From: CAKSQF01 sp964582375
GTDB lineage: Bacteria; Bacillota; Clostridia; Oscillospirales; CAG-272
Reading direction: 5' to 3'
Assembly (NCBI GenBank): GCA_964582375.1
Contig: CAZORL010000003.1
Location: 1-64,000 of the forward strand
DNA length: 64,000 bases
The translations under genes and the position numbers were made by a program. The notes under the pieces were generated by a model. It made no database searches. It worked only from the letters and a program-made list of their open reading frames with translations, and had not been told where the DNA came from. Below are positions 51,377 through 60,105 of this stretch, piece by piece; within the stretch, counting starts at the first letter, position 1; each line of letters begins with the position of its first letter.

Positions 51377-52822
51377 ATGAATGAATCGAAAAAATATGCT
51401 TTAGATGAGATCGAGCAAAAATCAGATTATTTTTGCTCGCTTTCCGATAGAATTTGGGAGCTTGCCGAACTTTCGCTCAAAGAATACAAGTCAGCCGAGC
51501 TTTACTGCGATCTGCTTGAAGAACTTGGTTTCAAGGTCGAACGTGAGATCTGCGGAATAAAGACAGCATTTTCAGGCAGTTTCGGAAGCGGTCATCCGAT
51601 TATAGGCATTCTCGGCGAATTCGATGCACTCTCGGGGCTCTCTCAAGAGGGCGGTTGTACCGAGTATCACGAAATCGAGCGCGGCGGAAACGGACACGGT
51701 TGCGGTCATAATCTGCTCGGTGCAGGATCGCTTGCCGCTGCTTACGGAATAAAACGGTATCTCGAAAAAACCGGCAAAAGCGGAACTGTAATTTTCTTCG
51801 GTACACCGGGCGAAGAGGGCGGCGCAGGGAAGGCATTTATGGCAAAAGAGGGGCTGTGGTATGGTCTTGATTGCGCACTGACATGGCATCCCGATGACTG
51901 CAACGAGGTGGCAACCGGAACTTGTAATTCATGCATCCAGACATTGTATAAATTCAAGGGCGTTGCGGCACATGCTGCGGGAGATCCCGAGGATGGGCGT
52001 TCTGCTCTTGATGCACTCGAGCTTATGAATGTTGGAGTTCAGTATCTTCGCGAACATACAAAAGATGATGCTCGCATCCACTACGCGGTTGTTGACGGCG
52101 GCGGTTTGTCGCCGAATGTTGTCCAATCGAAGGCAAGCGTTCTGTATATGGTTCGCTCCAAGCTCGTAAAGGACGCACTTGCCCTTCAAGCAAGGGTTGA
52201 TAAGATTGCAGATGGTGCGGCACTCATGACCGAGACCGAGGTCGAGAAAGTATTTATCGACGGATGCTCGAACGCCCTGCCAAATCATACGCTTGAAAAA
52301 CTGATGTACGATAATTTTTCTGCAATTTCACTTCCCGCATATTCCAAAGAAGAGATCGATTATGCGACCGCTCTCAGATCCACTTATGCGTCACACGGAA
52401 CATTGCCATCGATTGCGGCAAAAGCTGATCCAACGGCTGCCGAGATCGTCGCAGAGCTCAGTGATCAAGGACAAAAATCGCTAAACGATTTTCTCTGTCC
52501 GCTTTATGAAGGAGACTTCTTTGAGCCGGGATCGACCGATGTCGGTGACGTTTCCTGGCAAACGCCGACAGCACAGCTACACGCTCTCTGCTTTGCATCC
52601 GGCTCGCCCGGACATTCGTGGCAAAATGTTTCATGTGGGAAAACATCGATTGCACACAAGGGCATGATGACGGCATCTTATGTGATCGCTGCGACAGCGA
52701 TCGATATAATCGACGATCCGAGCGTTCTTGCATCTGCAAAGATCGAATTTGAACGCGCATCCTCGGAAGGTTTTTTGTCACCCATTCCGGACGGTGCAAA
52801 GGCGACAGCGATAGAGATATAA
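51377..52822 (+). CDS. M20 family amidohydrolase (AbgB/aminoacylase-like)
   Basis: The 481-residue metallopeptidase-fold enzyme carries GILGEFDALSGL, the metal-binding GHGCGHNLLG, FFGTPGEEGGAGKAFM and a C-terminal TDVGDVSWQTP...PGHSW. This pattern matches the AbgB branch that cleaves p-aminobenzoyl-glutamate and other N-acyl amino acids. The start at 51377 lies one base after the ATPase stop, so it belongs to the ABC operon. This suggests the transporter imports an N-blocked amino acid or that its product feeds the same pool. There is no signal peptide. The substrate is not determined. Confidence 0.88.
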   Translation: MNESKKYALDEIEQKSDYFCSLSDRIWELAELSLKEYKSAELYCDLLEELGFKVEREICGIKTAFSGSFGSGHPIIGILGEFDALSGLSQEGGCTEYHEIERGGNGHGCGHNLLGAGSLAAAYGIKRYLEKTGKSGTVIFFGTPGEEGGAGKAFMAKEGLWYGLDCALTWHPDDCNEVATGTCNSCIQTLYKFKGVAAHAAGDPEDGRSALDALELMNVGVQYLREHTKDDARIHYAVVDGGGLSPNVVQSKASVLYMVRSKLVKDALALQARVDKIADGAALMTETEVEKVFIDGCSNALPNHTLEKLMYDNFSAISLPAYSKEEIDYATALRSTYASHGTLPSIAAKADPTAAEIVAELSDQGQKSLNDFLCPLYEGDFFEPGSTDVGDVSWQTPTAQLHALCFASGSPGHSWQNVSCGKTSIAHKGMMTASYVIAATAIDIIDDPSVLASAKIEFERASSEGFLSPIPDGAKATAIEI

Positions 52823-52830
52823 CATTTCTC

Positions 52831-52867
52831 CGAAAATCGAGGCAAGATGTCTCGATTTTCGCTTTTT
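52831..52867 (+). terminator. Terminator of the second ABC operon
   Basis: CGAAAATCGAG (52831-52841) pairs with CTCGATTTTCG (52851-52861), followed by CTTTTT. Confidence 0.92.
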
Positions 52868-52903
52868 ATGATGCAAAAACAAAAAAAGGTTTGGATTAAA
52901 GTA

Positions 52904-52932
52904 TTGACATATTAAAAAAAATGTGTTATAAT
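52904..52932 (+). promoter_or_regulatory. Sigma-A promoter of the Wzz/BY-kinase genes
   Basis: TTGACA (52904-52909) and TATAAT (52927-52932) are spaced by 17 bases. The leader of about 85 bases shows no recognised riboswitch. Confidence 0.92.
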
Positions 52933-53022
52933 AGAATGCTATGCAAAAAAGCGTGGCGTGCGGAGCTCTTGATCTATGCTTCGCTCGGAAACAAAAAAAC
53001 GATTGATAGAGGATAGTCGATA

Positions 53023-53805
53023 ATGAACGTTAAAAATAAATCGAATGCGGTATACATTGACTTTCAAACAGTATGGAATCTGCTTAAGCGAAAGTTTTTT
53101 AGTCTCGTTTTGGCGGGCGTGATCGGAGCGTTACTGCTTGGTGCGGTTGGTTATCTAATTTATACACCGAAATATTCATCGACTGTTTCACTTATTGTTC
53201 ACGCCGAGGAAACGACAACAAACCAACTTACGGCATACGATGTCACTTACTCGGAAAAGCTCATAAATACTCTCGAGGTGTTCTTGAAGCACAACAAAAA
53301 CTTTAGAGATCAGCTCAGCAACATGGCAGGCACGTATAAGGCATTCACCGATGATGATATTCTTAAGATGATGAATATCAGTCAGATCAAGACAAGCACA
53401 CCGACGATGAATGTTACGTTTACCTCCACTAACAGAAACGCCGCTTATAATCTTGCGAAAAGCTTCGAACTTCTTGTGAACGGCGAGCTTGAAAGGCTAA
53501 ATGTCAATGTTGGATCGGTTGGGATTTTGAACAGCGCAGAGGCTGCTGATGAGCCCGATAACTCGAATCCCGCCGTCACATATGCGGTTATAGGCTTTTT
53601 TGTCGCGTTTGTCATGCTCTATATTATTTTCCTTGTCAGGGTAATATTTGATACGAAGATCCACAAAGGGGAAGATATCAGCGAACTTTTCGATTATCCT
53701 CTCCTTGGCAGTGTGCCCTCGCTTCATCGCGGCAAGAAAGGTCGCTCTCACGGTTACGGATATGGTGGTTATGGATACGGCTACGGAAAGAGCTCTAACG
53801 GTTGA
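53023..53805 (+). CDS. Wzz/CapA-type polysaccharide co-polymerase (BY-kinase activator)
   Basis: The 260-residue protein has two membrane helices (about 27-47 and 187-207) around an extracytoplasmic domain. It follows the Wzz pattern of an N-terminal cytoplasmic start (YIDFQTVWNLLKRK) and YTPKYSSTVSLIV after the first helix. The C-terminal cytoplasmic tail ends in a Gly/Tyr-rich stretch (about 243-258). In Firmicutes such proteins activate the separate tyrosine kinase encoded next and set polymer length. Here the glycan genes themselves are elsewhere. Confidence 0.88.
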   Translation: MNVKNKSNAVYIDFQTVWNLLKRKFFSLVLAGVIGALLLGAVGYLIYTPKYSSTVSLIVHAEETTTNQLTAYDVTYSEKLINTLEVFLKHNKNFRDQLSNMAGTYKAFTDDDILKMMNISQIKTSTPTMNVTFTSTNRNAAYNLAKSFELLVNGELERLNVNVGSVGILNSAEAADEPDNSNPAVTYAVIGFFVAFVMLYIIFLVRVIFDTKIHKGEDISELFDYPLLGSVPSLHRGKKGRSHGYGYGGYGYGYGKSSNG

Positions 53806-53839
53806 TAACTCTGACTGACGAAAGGAATTTGGTTGTAAG

Positions 53840-54628
53840 ATGGCTAAGAGAAAAAAGAGTGATATAAGAAATTATCATAATGTCATTGTAAATGATAACA
53901 CAAGCTTTGCCGCGAAAGAGGCGTTCAAAGATATACGAACGGGAATGCTTTATACTGCAAAGAACAGCAAGTGCCCTGTATATGGTGTAACATCAACAGT
54001 TGCTGCGTCAGGAAAGTCGATGATTATTGCGAATCTCGCTGTTTCGTTTGCACAACTCGGAAAGAAAGTTATTCTTATCGACAGCGACATGCGTGCCCCG
54101 ACTCAACATAAGATCTTTAAGGTCTCGAACAGGATCGGACTCAGTGAGGTCCTTGCCGGCATAAACGAAGGCGACGAAGGATTTGTTACGACTACCGATT
54201 ATGACGGTGTTCACATAATGACCGCAGGACGTATCCCTCCGAATCCCGCTGAGCTTTTGTCCGGCGATTCCCTGCGCAATTTGATTGCGATGCTGAAAAA
54301 AGAGTATGATTTTATATTTCTTGATCTCCCTCCGATAGGTATCGTCACCGATGCACTCGTTCTTTCGGATGTTGTTGATGGATATGTTTTTGTTGTTCGC
54401 GCAGAACTCGATGAAAAACAGACTCTTGTAAGTGCCGTAAACAAGATGGAACAGGCAGGCGCAAAGATCATTGGCATGGTTTTGAATGATGTCGGCGGTG
54501 GTAAGGGCGGGTATTATAAAAATGATTACAGCTCCTATCACAGCTACGCGAAAAGATCATATGGTTCTAAAGAGAACGACGATGACGATGACGATGACGA
54601 TTACGATTACGATTACGACGGCATTTGA
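53840..54628 (+). CDS. Bacterial tyrosine kinase (CapB/YwqD-type BY-kinase)
   Basis: The 262-residue P-loop kinase has Walker A TSTVAASGKS (about 51-60), Walker A' VILIDSDMRAP (about 77-87) and Walker B FIFLDLPP. The usual GEGKS of Walker A reads ASGKS, so the Glu is replaced. The C terminus has a Tyr cluster (YYKNDYSSYHSYAKRSYG) followed by an Asp run and three Asp-Tyr pairs, the presumed autophosphorylation region. That tail is encoded by a hexanucleotide repeat. It acts in the cytoplasm with the Wzz-like protein to regulate capsule or exopolysaccharide export. It starts 34 bases after the activator gene. Confidence 0.9.
   Translation: MAKRKKSDIRNYHNVIVNDNTSFAAKEAFKDIRTGMLYTAKNSKCPVYGVTSTVAASGKSMIIANLAVSFAQLGKKVILIDSDMRAPTQHKIFKVSNRIGLSEVLAGINEGDEGFVTTTDYDGVHIMTAGRIPPNPAELLSGDSLRNLIAMLKKEYDFIFLDLPPIGIVTDALVLSDVVDGYVFVVRAELDEKQTLVSAVNKMEQAGAKIIGMVLNDVGGGKGGYYKNDYSSYHSYAKRSYGSKENDDDDDDDDYDYDYDGI
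54578..54619 (+). repeat. Hexanucleotide tandem repeat encoding the Asp/Tyr tail
   Basis: Seven 6-base units, four GACGAT then TACGAT, TACGAT and TACGAC, encode Asp-Asp and then Tyr-Asp pairs at the end of the BY-kinase. Unit gain or loss would keep the frame and change tail length. Confidence 0.85.
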
Positions 54629-54650
54629 TCCTAGTATACACAGTTTTTAT

Positions 54651-54687
54651 AAAAAACTCCGTTTCTTAACAGATTCGGAGTTTTTTT
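54651..54687 (+). terminator. Terminator of the Wzz/BY-kinase genes
   Basis: AAAAAACTCCG (54651-54661) pairs with CGGAGTTTTTT, ending in seven T (54681-54687). Confidence 0.92.
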
Positions 54688-54697
54688 GCGGTGATAC

Positions 54698-54726
54698 TTG
54701 ACTTTTTAACAATCAAATGGTATAAT
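54698..54726 (+). promoter_or_regulatory. Sigma-A promoter of the topoisomerase-addB-addA genes
   Basis: TTGACT (54698-54703) and TATAAT (54721-54726) are spaced by 17 bases. No other promoter is visible before addB or addA. Confidence 0.88.
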
Positions 54727-54763
54727 AATAGATGAGAGCAACACAAACATAAGGAGTGCTGAT

Positions 54764-56767
54764 ATGGCAAACAAAAAGACCCCGACAGAATACGGAAATG
54801 ACAGTATAGAGAGCTTAAAAGGTGCACAGCGAGTAAGAAAAAAACCCGAGGTCTATCTTGGTACGAGTGGACTCGAAGGATGCCAGCACGCTTTTTTTGA
54901 GATCCTTGCAAACTCGCTTGATGAATCACGCGAGGGCTACGGAAATGTCATCAAGATAACCGTATGGAATGATAAGTCGATCGAGGTTGAAGATGACGGA
55001 CGCGGCATACCGATGGGCTGGAATGAAAAGCAGAAGCGTTACAACTGGGATCTTATATTCTGTGAGCTGTACGCAAGCGGAAAATATAAAAACAACAGTG
55101 GCGGATCGGCGTATAAGTATTCACTCGGAACAAACGGACTCGGTGCATGCGCCACCCAGTGCTCGAGCGAATTTATGGATGTTTATTCTTATTCCGGCGG
55201 TAGTCTTTCTGAAATGCACTTTAAGAAGGGCGAACCTGTCGGTCAATTGCAGGTTGTTGATATCTCCAAAGGCGGCAAAAAACATGGAACGGTTATAAAA
55301 TGGCGTGCTGACCTTGAGGTTTTCAAGTCGATCGATATTCCGAAAAGTTATTTTGTCGAGACCCTGAAAAAACAGGCCGTTGTAAACGCAGGTGTCCGTT
55401 TCTTACTCAAATTCGAGGATGAAAGCGGTATTTTTTCCGAGGATGAGTTTTACTACGAACAGGGAATTGCCGAAAGAGTTCGCGAGCTGGCATCAGGCAA
55501 GGCTATCACCGAGTCTGTCTTTATAACAAAAGAGACTGCCGGCAGGGATCGCGAGGATCTTCCTGAGTACAAGCTTCTTATAGAGGCCGCCTTCTGTTTT
55601 ACCGACGCAACCGTCAATGCGAGTGAATATTATCATAACTCGAGCTGGCTCGAATACGGTGGATCACCCGAGGACGCCGCAAAAGTTGCTTTTCTTTACA
55701 CCGTCAATAAGTACTTAAAGGATAACAATAAGTACAAAAAGAATGACAGCAAGGTCAATTTCTCGGACATAGATGATTGCCTTGTTTTGGTTACAAGCAG
55801 CTTTTCCACATCAACATCCTACGAAAATCAGACCAAGAAAAAGATCGACAACGAGTTTATAAAACGGGCAATGACCGAGTTCTTCAAGGAACGTCTTGAT
55901 GCCTATTTTATCGAAAACCCGTCTGACGCCGAAAAGATCGCGGCACGTATCCTTGCCAATAAGACCATTCGCGAAAGTGCGAGTGCCGCAAGAGATATAA
56001 CAAAGAAAAAACTGATCGGTGTTACCGATGTGGCAAACAGAGTCGAAAAGTTCGTTGCTTGCCGATCCAAAGACCCCGAGCGTCGCGAACTCTATATCGT
56101 TGAGGGTGACAGTGCGTGTACATCATGCAAGCTCGGCAGATCGGCTGAGTTCCAGGCGATCATGCCCGTTCGCGGCAAAACGCTCAACTGTCTTAAGGCA
56201 TCGTATGAGCGTATCATGAAAAGTGATATCATAACCGATCTTTTGAAAGTCATCGGTTGCGGTGTTGAGATAAAGCATCGCGAAAAAGATGTCGCAAACT
56301 TCAATATTGATATGCTGAAATGGAACAAGATCATAATATGTACCGATGCGGACGAGGACGGATATCAGATCCGTGCGCTTCTTCTGACATTTTTCTATCG
56401 ACTTCTCCCGACGCTTATTAAAAAGGGCAGAGTATATATTGCCGAGTCACCACTTTTTCAGATCAATACCAAAAAAGATGAATTTTTTGCGTATAATGAA
56501 AAAGAACGCCAGGAAATAGTCAAAAAACTCGAGGAGCAGGAACTCAAGTACACGATACAAAGATCGAAGGGTCTTGGCGAAAACACCCCCGATATGATGT
56601 GGGAGACCACCATGAATCCTGCATCAAGACGTCTTATTCGTGTGTGCGAGGCAGACGCCGCCGAAACCGCCGAAATACTTGACATACTTCTTGGTGATAA
56701 TCTCGAAGAAAGAAAGACATATATCGCAAATAACGGATATAAATACATGACCGAAGTTGATGTTTGA
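54764..56767 (+). CDS. Divergent type IIA topoisomerase B subunit (GyrB/ParE-like)
   Basis: The 667-residue protein keeps the catalytic map of GyrB/ParE. GHKL ATPase motifs are FFEILANSLDE, VEDDGRGIPM, LGTNGLGACATQ and the QTKKKIDN Lys loop. Toprim motifs are VEGDSACTSCKLGR and ICTDADEDGYQIRALLLTFFYR, followed by IQRSKGLGENTPDMMWETTM. Several normally invariant stretches differ, for example GGLHGVGASVVNAL reads TNGLGACATQCSS and EGDSAGGSA reads EGDSACTSC. It is therefore not an ordinary GyrB. No A-subunit gene is next to it; addB follows 32 bases later. It should need a GyrA/ParC-type partner encoded elsewhere. It could be the ParE of this lineage or an accessory enzyme. Confidence 0.88.
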   Translation: MANKKTPTEYGNDSIESLKGAQRVRKKPEVYLGTSGLEGCQHAFFEILANSLDESREGYGNVIKITVWNDKSIEVEDDGRGIPMGWNEKQKRYNWDLIFCELYASGKYKNNSGGSAYKYSLGTNGLGACATQCSSEFMDVYSYSGGSLSEMHFKKGEPVGQLQVVDISKGGKKHGTVIKWRADLEVFKSIDIPKSYFVETLKKQAVVNAGVRFLLKFEDESGIFSEDEFYYEQGIAERVRELASGKAITESVFITKETAGRDREDLPEYKLLIEAAFCFTDATVNASEYYHNSSWLEYGGSPEDAAKVAFLYTVNKYLKDNNKYKKNDSKVNFSDIDDCLVLVTSSFSTSTSYENQTKKKIDNEFIKRAMTEFFKERLDAYFIENPSDAEKIAARILANKTIRESASAARDITKKKLIGVTDVANRVEKFVACRSKDPERRELYIVEGDSACTSCKLGRSAEFQAIMPVRGKTLNCLKASYERIMKSDIITDLLKVIGCGVEIKHREKDVANFNIDMLKWNKIIICTDADEDGYQIRALLLTFFYRLLPTLIKKGRVYIAESPLFQINTKKDEFFAYNEKERQEIVKKLEEQELKYTIQRSKGLGENTPDMMWETTMNPASRRLIRVCEADAAETAEILDILLGDNLEERKTYIANNGYKYMTEVDV

Positions 56768-56799
56768 TATTTTGGTCGCAATCGGAGTTCTATCGATTT

Positions 56800-59700
56800 A
56801 TGTTGCAGCTTATATACGGAAGAGCAGGGAGCGGTAAGACTACCCTGCTTTTTGACAAAATTAAAAACGCCATTGATCAAAAAAAGAAAATAATGCTTCT
56901 CGTACCCGAACAGCAGGTCTTTGAGTGTGAAAAAATGCTTTGCGAAAGAAAGCTCTACTCTTTTGACGCTGAGGTCGTCGGGTTTAGGCGACTTTGCAAT
57001 ATGATATTCCGAAAGTGGGGCGGACTTTCCTACAGATATATCGGAAACGGTGCAAAGCTCATCGTTATGTGGAAGGCACTGCGCGAGCTTGACGGTCAGC
57101 TCGAGGAATATGCCGGTCTTTCTCTTGACGATCTTTCTGTCCTTGAGCTTCTCGAAAGGACTGTCGAAGAATTTGAACGCTATGGAATCGACGCCGATCT
57201 TCTATCAAAGGTCGCGGACGAGTTGCCACCCGAGGACGGAAAACTTGTGCGAAAACTTCGCGATCTGTCAATGATAATGACGCTTGATCTCGCACTTTTG
57301 CATCAGAATTATGACAATCCCGAAGAGGATCTTCCACGTGCTGCAAAAATGCTTTCAGATCATGATTTTTTCAAAGATACGATCGTGTTTATCGACGGAT
57401 TTACCCGATTTGCACCGACCGAGCTTGATATCCTAAAGCACATTTTTTCGCAGTCCGAAAATGTATATCTGACTCTTCCTTGCGTCGAGCATGATAAGGC
57501 TGAGATGATGCTCGCGGCAAGGAATTGCGAGCGGTCGATCAAAAAATGCGCCTCGTCGGTGTCTTGCAAGATCTTGCCCTCGATCGTGTGCGATAATGTA
57601 TACTCGACAGATAAAGAAGATCTTGTGTTTCTTCATAAGAATCTTTGGAATTTTGATAGGGATGTTTACGAAAAATCCCCGGACAGTATTTTTTTGACCG
57701 AGACCTCCGACATATATTCCGAGGCTGAAAGTGTCGCCTGCAAAGTGGCGGAGTTGGTTCAAGATGGTCATTACAGGTATCGTGAGATTGCACTTATCCT
57801 ACGCGACCCTGACTCATATATCGGAATCCTTGACAGTGCGCTCGAAAAGTATGGTATCCCTTGTTTTATGTCATCTCGCACCGGTCTTTGCATGAAGCCC
57901 TGCGTTCGATTGATAGGCAGTGCACTTATGACTGCCGCACGAGGATGGAAACGCGAGGATGTTGTTACTTATATGCGCTGCGGGCTTTCGGGACTTTCTC
58001 CGGATGAATGTGATATAATTGAAGAATACGCAAAAACCTGGAACATTTCAGGTGCGCTTTGGTATATGACCGATCCTTGGACGATGAATCCGCGCGGTTT
58101 TTCGGCAGAAATTTCAGATCGTGATGCCGACCTTCTTGATACGCTAAACAAACTAAGGGTTCGTCTTGTTGATCCGCTCTACAAATTTTGTCAGATATTC
58201 GACACAGATCCGACCGTACGAGATGTGGCGACAGAACTCTATAACTACCTTTGCGAGATAGAGATCCCCAAGATCCTGGCACAAGAAGAGGCGGCTTCCC
58301 GAACATCGGGCGATCTCGCACTTGCCGAGGAAACGGTTCAGGTTTGGGACGCGATCGTATCCGCTCTCGAAAGCCTTGTTACGGTTGTCGGTGATATGTC
58401 TGTAAACGCCGACCGTTTTTACAAGCTGCTCTTTGCGATATTTCAAAAGACGGATATTGGAAAAATACCGGCAAGAGCTGACGAGGTCATAATCGGTGAG
58501 CCAAAACTTCTTCATAAGCCGGGGATAAAACAGGCGTTTATTCTCGGGCTAAACGAGGGGATTTTTCCTGCGGCAAGCAACGAATCTCGTATCATCGATG
58601 ACAGCGACAAAGACAAGCTTCGTGAGGTTGGGATCGAGCTTGCCGATGACAGCGAGAGCGCAGCGGCAGGCGAGCTTTATGCCTTTTATCGCGCCGCTTG
58701 TCTGCCGTCCGACGCACTGAGACTATCATATCACGCCGATATGAACCCATCGGTCGCCGTGTATGCCGTGAGATCGCTTTATCCCGAGTTGGAGGTTGAA
58801 AAATGGTCTGATATTCCATCTCCCGATAAGATAAGAAACACGGCAACCGCGATTGAGTTTGCGGCGGCAAACATGTCGAACGAGAAGGGCAGATCGGTCT
58901 TTTCGCTTGTATCAAGCGTCAATTCCGGAAAACTTGCCACACGAGTCAATGAAATGATCGACGCTTTTTCCCGCCCGATCAGCGAGGAGAATTGCATGCT
59001 CGATAATTCGACCGCCGACAGGATCGTGGACAGAGGGCTTAACTTGACTCAGGCAAGGGTCGAAAACTTTGTCAAGTGTCCATTCTCATTCTTTGCTAAA
59101 AATGTGCTCTCTTTGAAGGAGCAAAACTCGGAAGATTTCGAGGCGCGTGAGGTCGGCGACTATATGCATGCGATTCTTGAGACATTTTTTACATCGTTAG
59201 GCGATAGAAATATTCGCTCTCTTTCATCCGATGAACTTGTCGAACATACAGACATGGCGGTAGAAAAATGCAGAAGAAAGATCATCTCGCAAGACATTTC
59301 TCCTCGACTTTCTCACCTTTTTGATCGACTTCGCACACTCGCAATATTGCTTGTAAACAACATAGCCGAGGAGTTTGCCGATTCGGACTTTGAGCCGAAG
59401 CTTTTTGAACTTGCGATCGACAACAGACCGGGTAATATCGCACCGTTAAGAATTAAGTTTGCAGATGAAAAGATCTTGACGATATACGGCAGGGTTGACA
59501 GAGTCGATGTGTGCAAAAAAGGTGACGATGTCTACCTTCGCGTTGTTGACTATAAAACAGGTAAAAAGAAGTTCTCGATTGCCGATCTGTATCAGGGGCT
59601 CGATTTTCAAATGCCAATCTACCTTTTGTCGCTTTGCAGGACGAGTAATTCACAATTTCTCGAAAAGATTGGTGCCGATGAGAATTGCAATGTCTTGCCC

Positions 59701-60087
59701 GCCGGGCTCTTGTATTTCTCCGCACGCATGCCGGATGCCACCGAGCTGAGCGAGCTTGTCTCCGAATTAGATGATAGAGTGGATATCGAAAGAAGCGGAC
59801 TTCTCATTAACAATGTAGCACTTATCGAGTCAATGGAGCGATCAAAAAACGGCAGATTCGTTCCCGTGTCCTTTGACAAGAACGGTGTTTTGAAAAAGAG
59901 TGGGTCGGTGATAAGCGCAGACGATTTTGAAATACTGCTTGATGACATTACGAAAAAAATATCATCAATCGGTGATGATATTGCGGATGGCGTCGCATAT
60001 GCAAAGCCAATGAGAGATCGCGGAAACGATCCTTGTGCGTACTGCGGTGCAAGATTTCTGTGTAGGATAAGCGATGATGTGGACTAA
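56800..60087 (+). CDS. addB: Helicase-exonuclease AddAB subunit AddB
   Basis: The 1095-residue subunit processes double-strand breaks with AddA. It has an N-terminal Walker A (YGRAGSGKTTLL), inactive-helicase-like domains and a C-terminal RecB-type nuclease with LRVVDYKTGKK. Iron-sulfur cysteines are seen in NFVKCPFSFF and, near the end, in CAYCGARFLCR. The start is the ATG at 56800 after CGGAG; a 12-residue extension was rejected. It is probably co-transcribed with the divergent topoisomerase gene. Confidence 0.95.
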   Translation: MLQLIYGRAGSGKTTLLFDKIKNAIDQKKKIMLLVPEQQVFECEKMLCERKLYSFDAEVVGFRRLCNMIFRKWGGLSYRYIGNGAKLIVMWKALRELDGQLEEYAGLSLDDLSVLELLERTVEEFERYGIDADLLSKVADELPPEDGKLVRKLRDLSMIMTLDLALLHQNYDNPEEDLPRAAKMLSDHDFFKDTIVFIDGFTRFAPTELDILKHIFSQSENVYLTLPCVEHDKAEMMLAARNCERSIKKCASSVSCKILPSIVCDNVYSTDKEDLVFLHKNLWNFDRDVYEKSPDSIFLTETSDIYSEAESVACKVAELVQDGHYRYREIALILRDPDSYIGILDSALEKYGIPCFMSSRTGLCMKPCVRLIGSALMTAARGWKREDVVTYMRCGLSGLSPDECDIIEEYAKTWNISGALWYMTDPWTMNPRGFSAEISDRDADLLDTLNKLRVRLVDPLYKFCQIFDTDPTVRDVATELYNYLCEIEIPKILAQEEAASRTSGDLALAEETVQVWDAIVSALESLVTVVGDMSVNADRFYKLLFAIFQKTDIGKIPARADEVIIGEPKLLHKPGIKQAFILGLNEGIFPAASNESRIIDDSDKDKLREVGIELADDSESAAAGELYAFYRAACLPSDALRLSYHADMNPSVAVYAVRSLYPELEVEKWSDIPSPDKIRNTATAIEFAAANMSNEKGRSVFSLVSSVNSGKLATRVNEMIDAFSRPISEENCMLDNSTADRIVDRGLNLTQARVENFVKCPFSFFAKNVLSLKEQNSEDFEAREVGDYMHAILETFFTSLGDRNIRSLSSDELVEHTDMAVEKCRRKIISQDISPRLSHLFDRLRTLAILLVNNIAEEFADSDFEPKLFELAIDNRPGNIAPLRIKFADEKILTIYGRVDRVDVCKKGDDVYLRVVDYKTGKKKFSIADLYQGLDFQMPIYLLSLCRTSNSQFLEKIGADENCNVLPAGLLYFSARMPDATELSELVSELDDRVDIERSGLLINNVALIESMERSKNGRFVPVSFDKNGVLKKSGSVISADDFEILLDDITKKISSIGDDIADGVAYAKPMRDRGNDPCAYCGARFLCRISDDVD

Positions 60088-60105
60088 AGGAAAGGATAAG
60101 TGAAA

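Noticed and set aside
52933..53022. Possible cyclic-di-GMP riboswitch before the Wzz/BY-kinase genes
   Set aside because: GC-rich short motifs are present, but neither the GEMM-I nor the GEMM-II core could be assembled.
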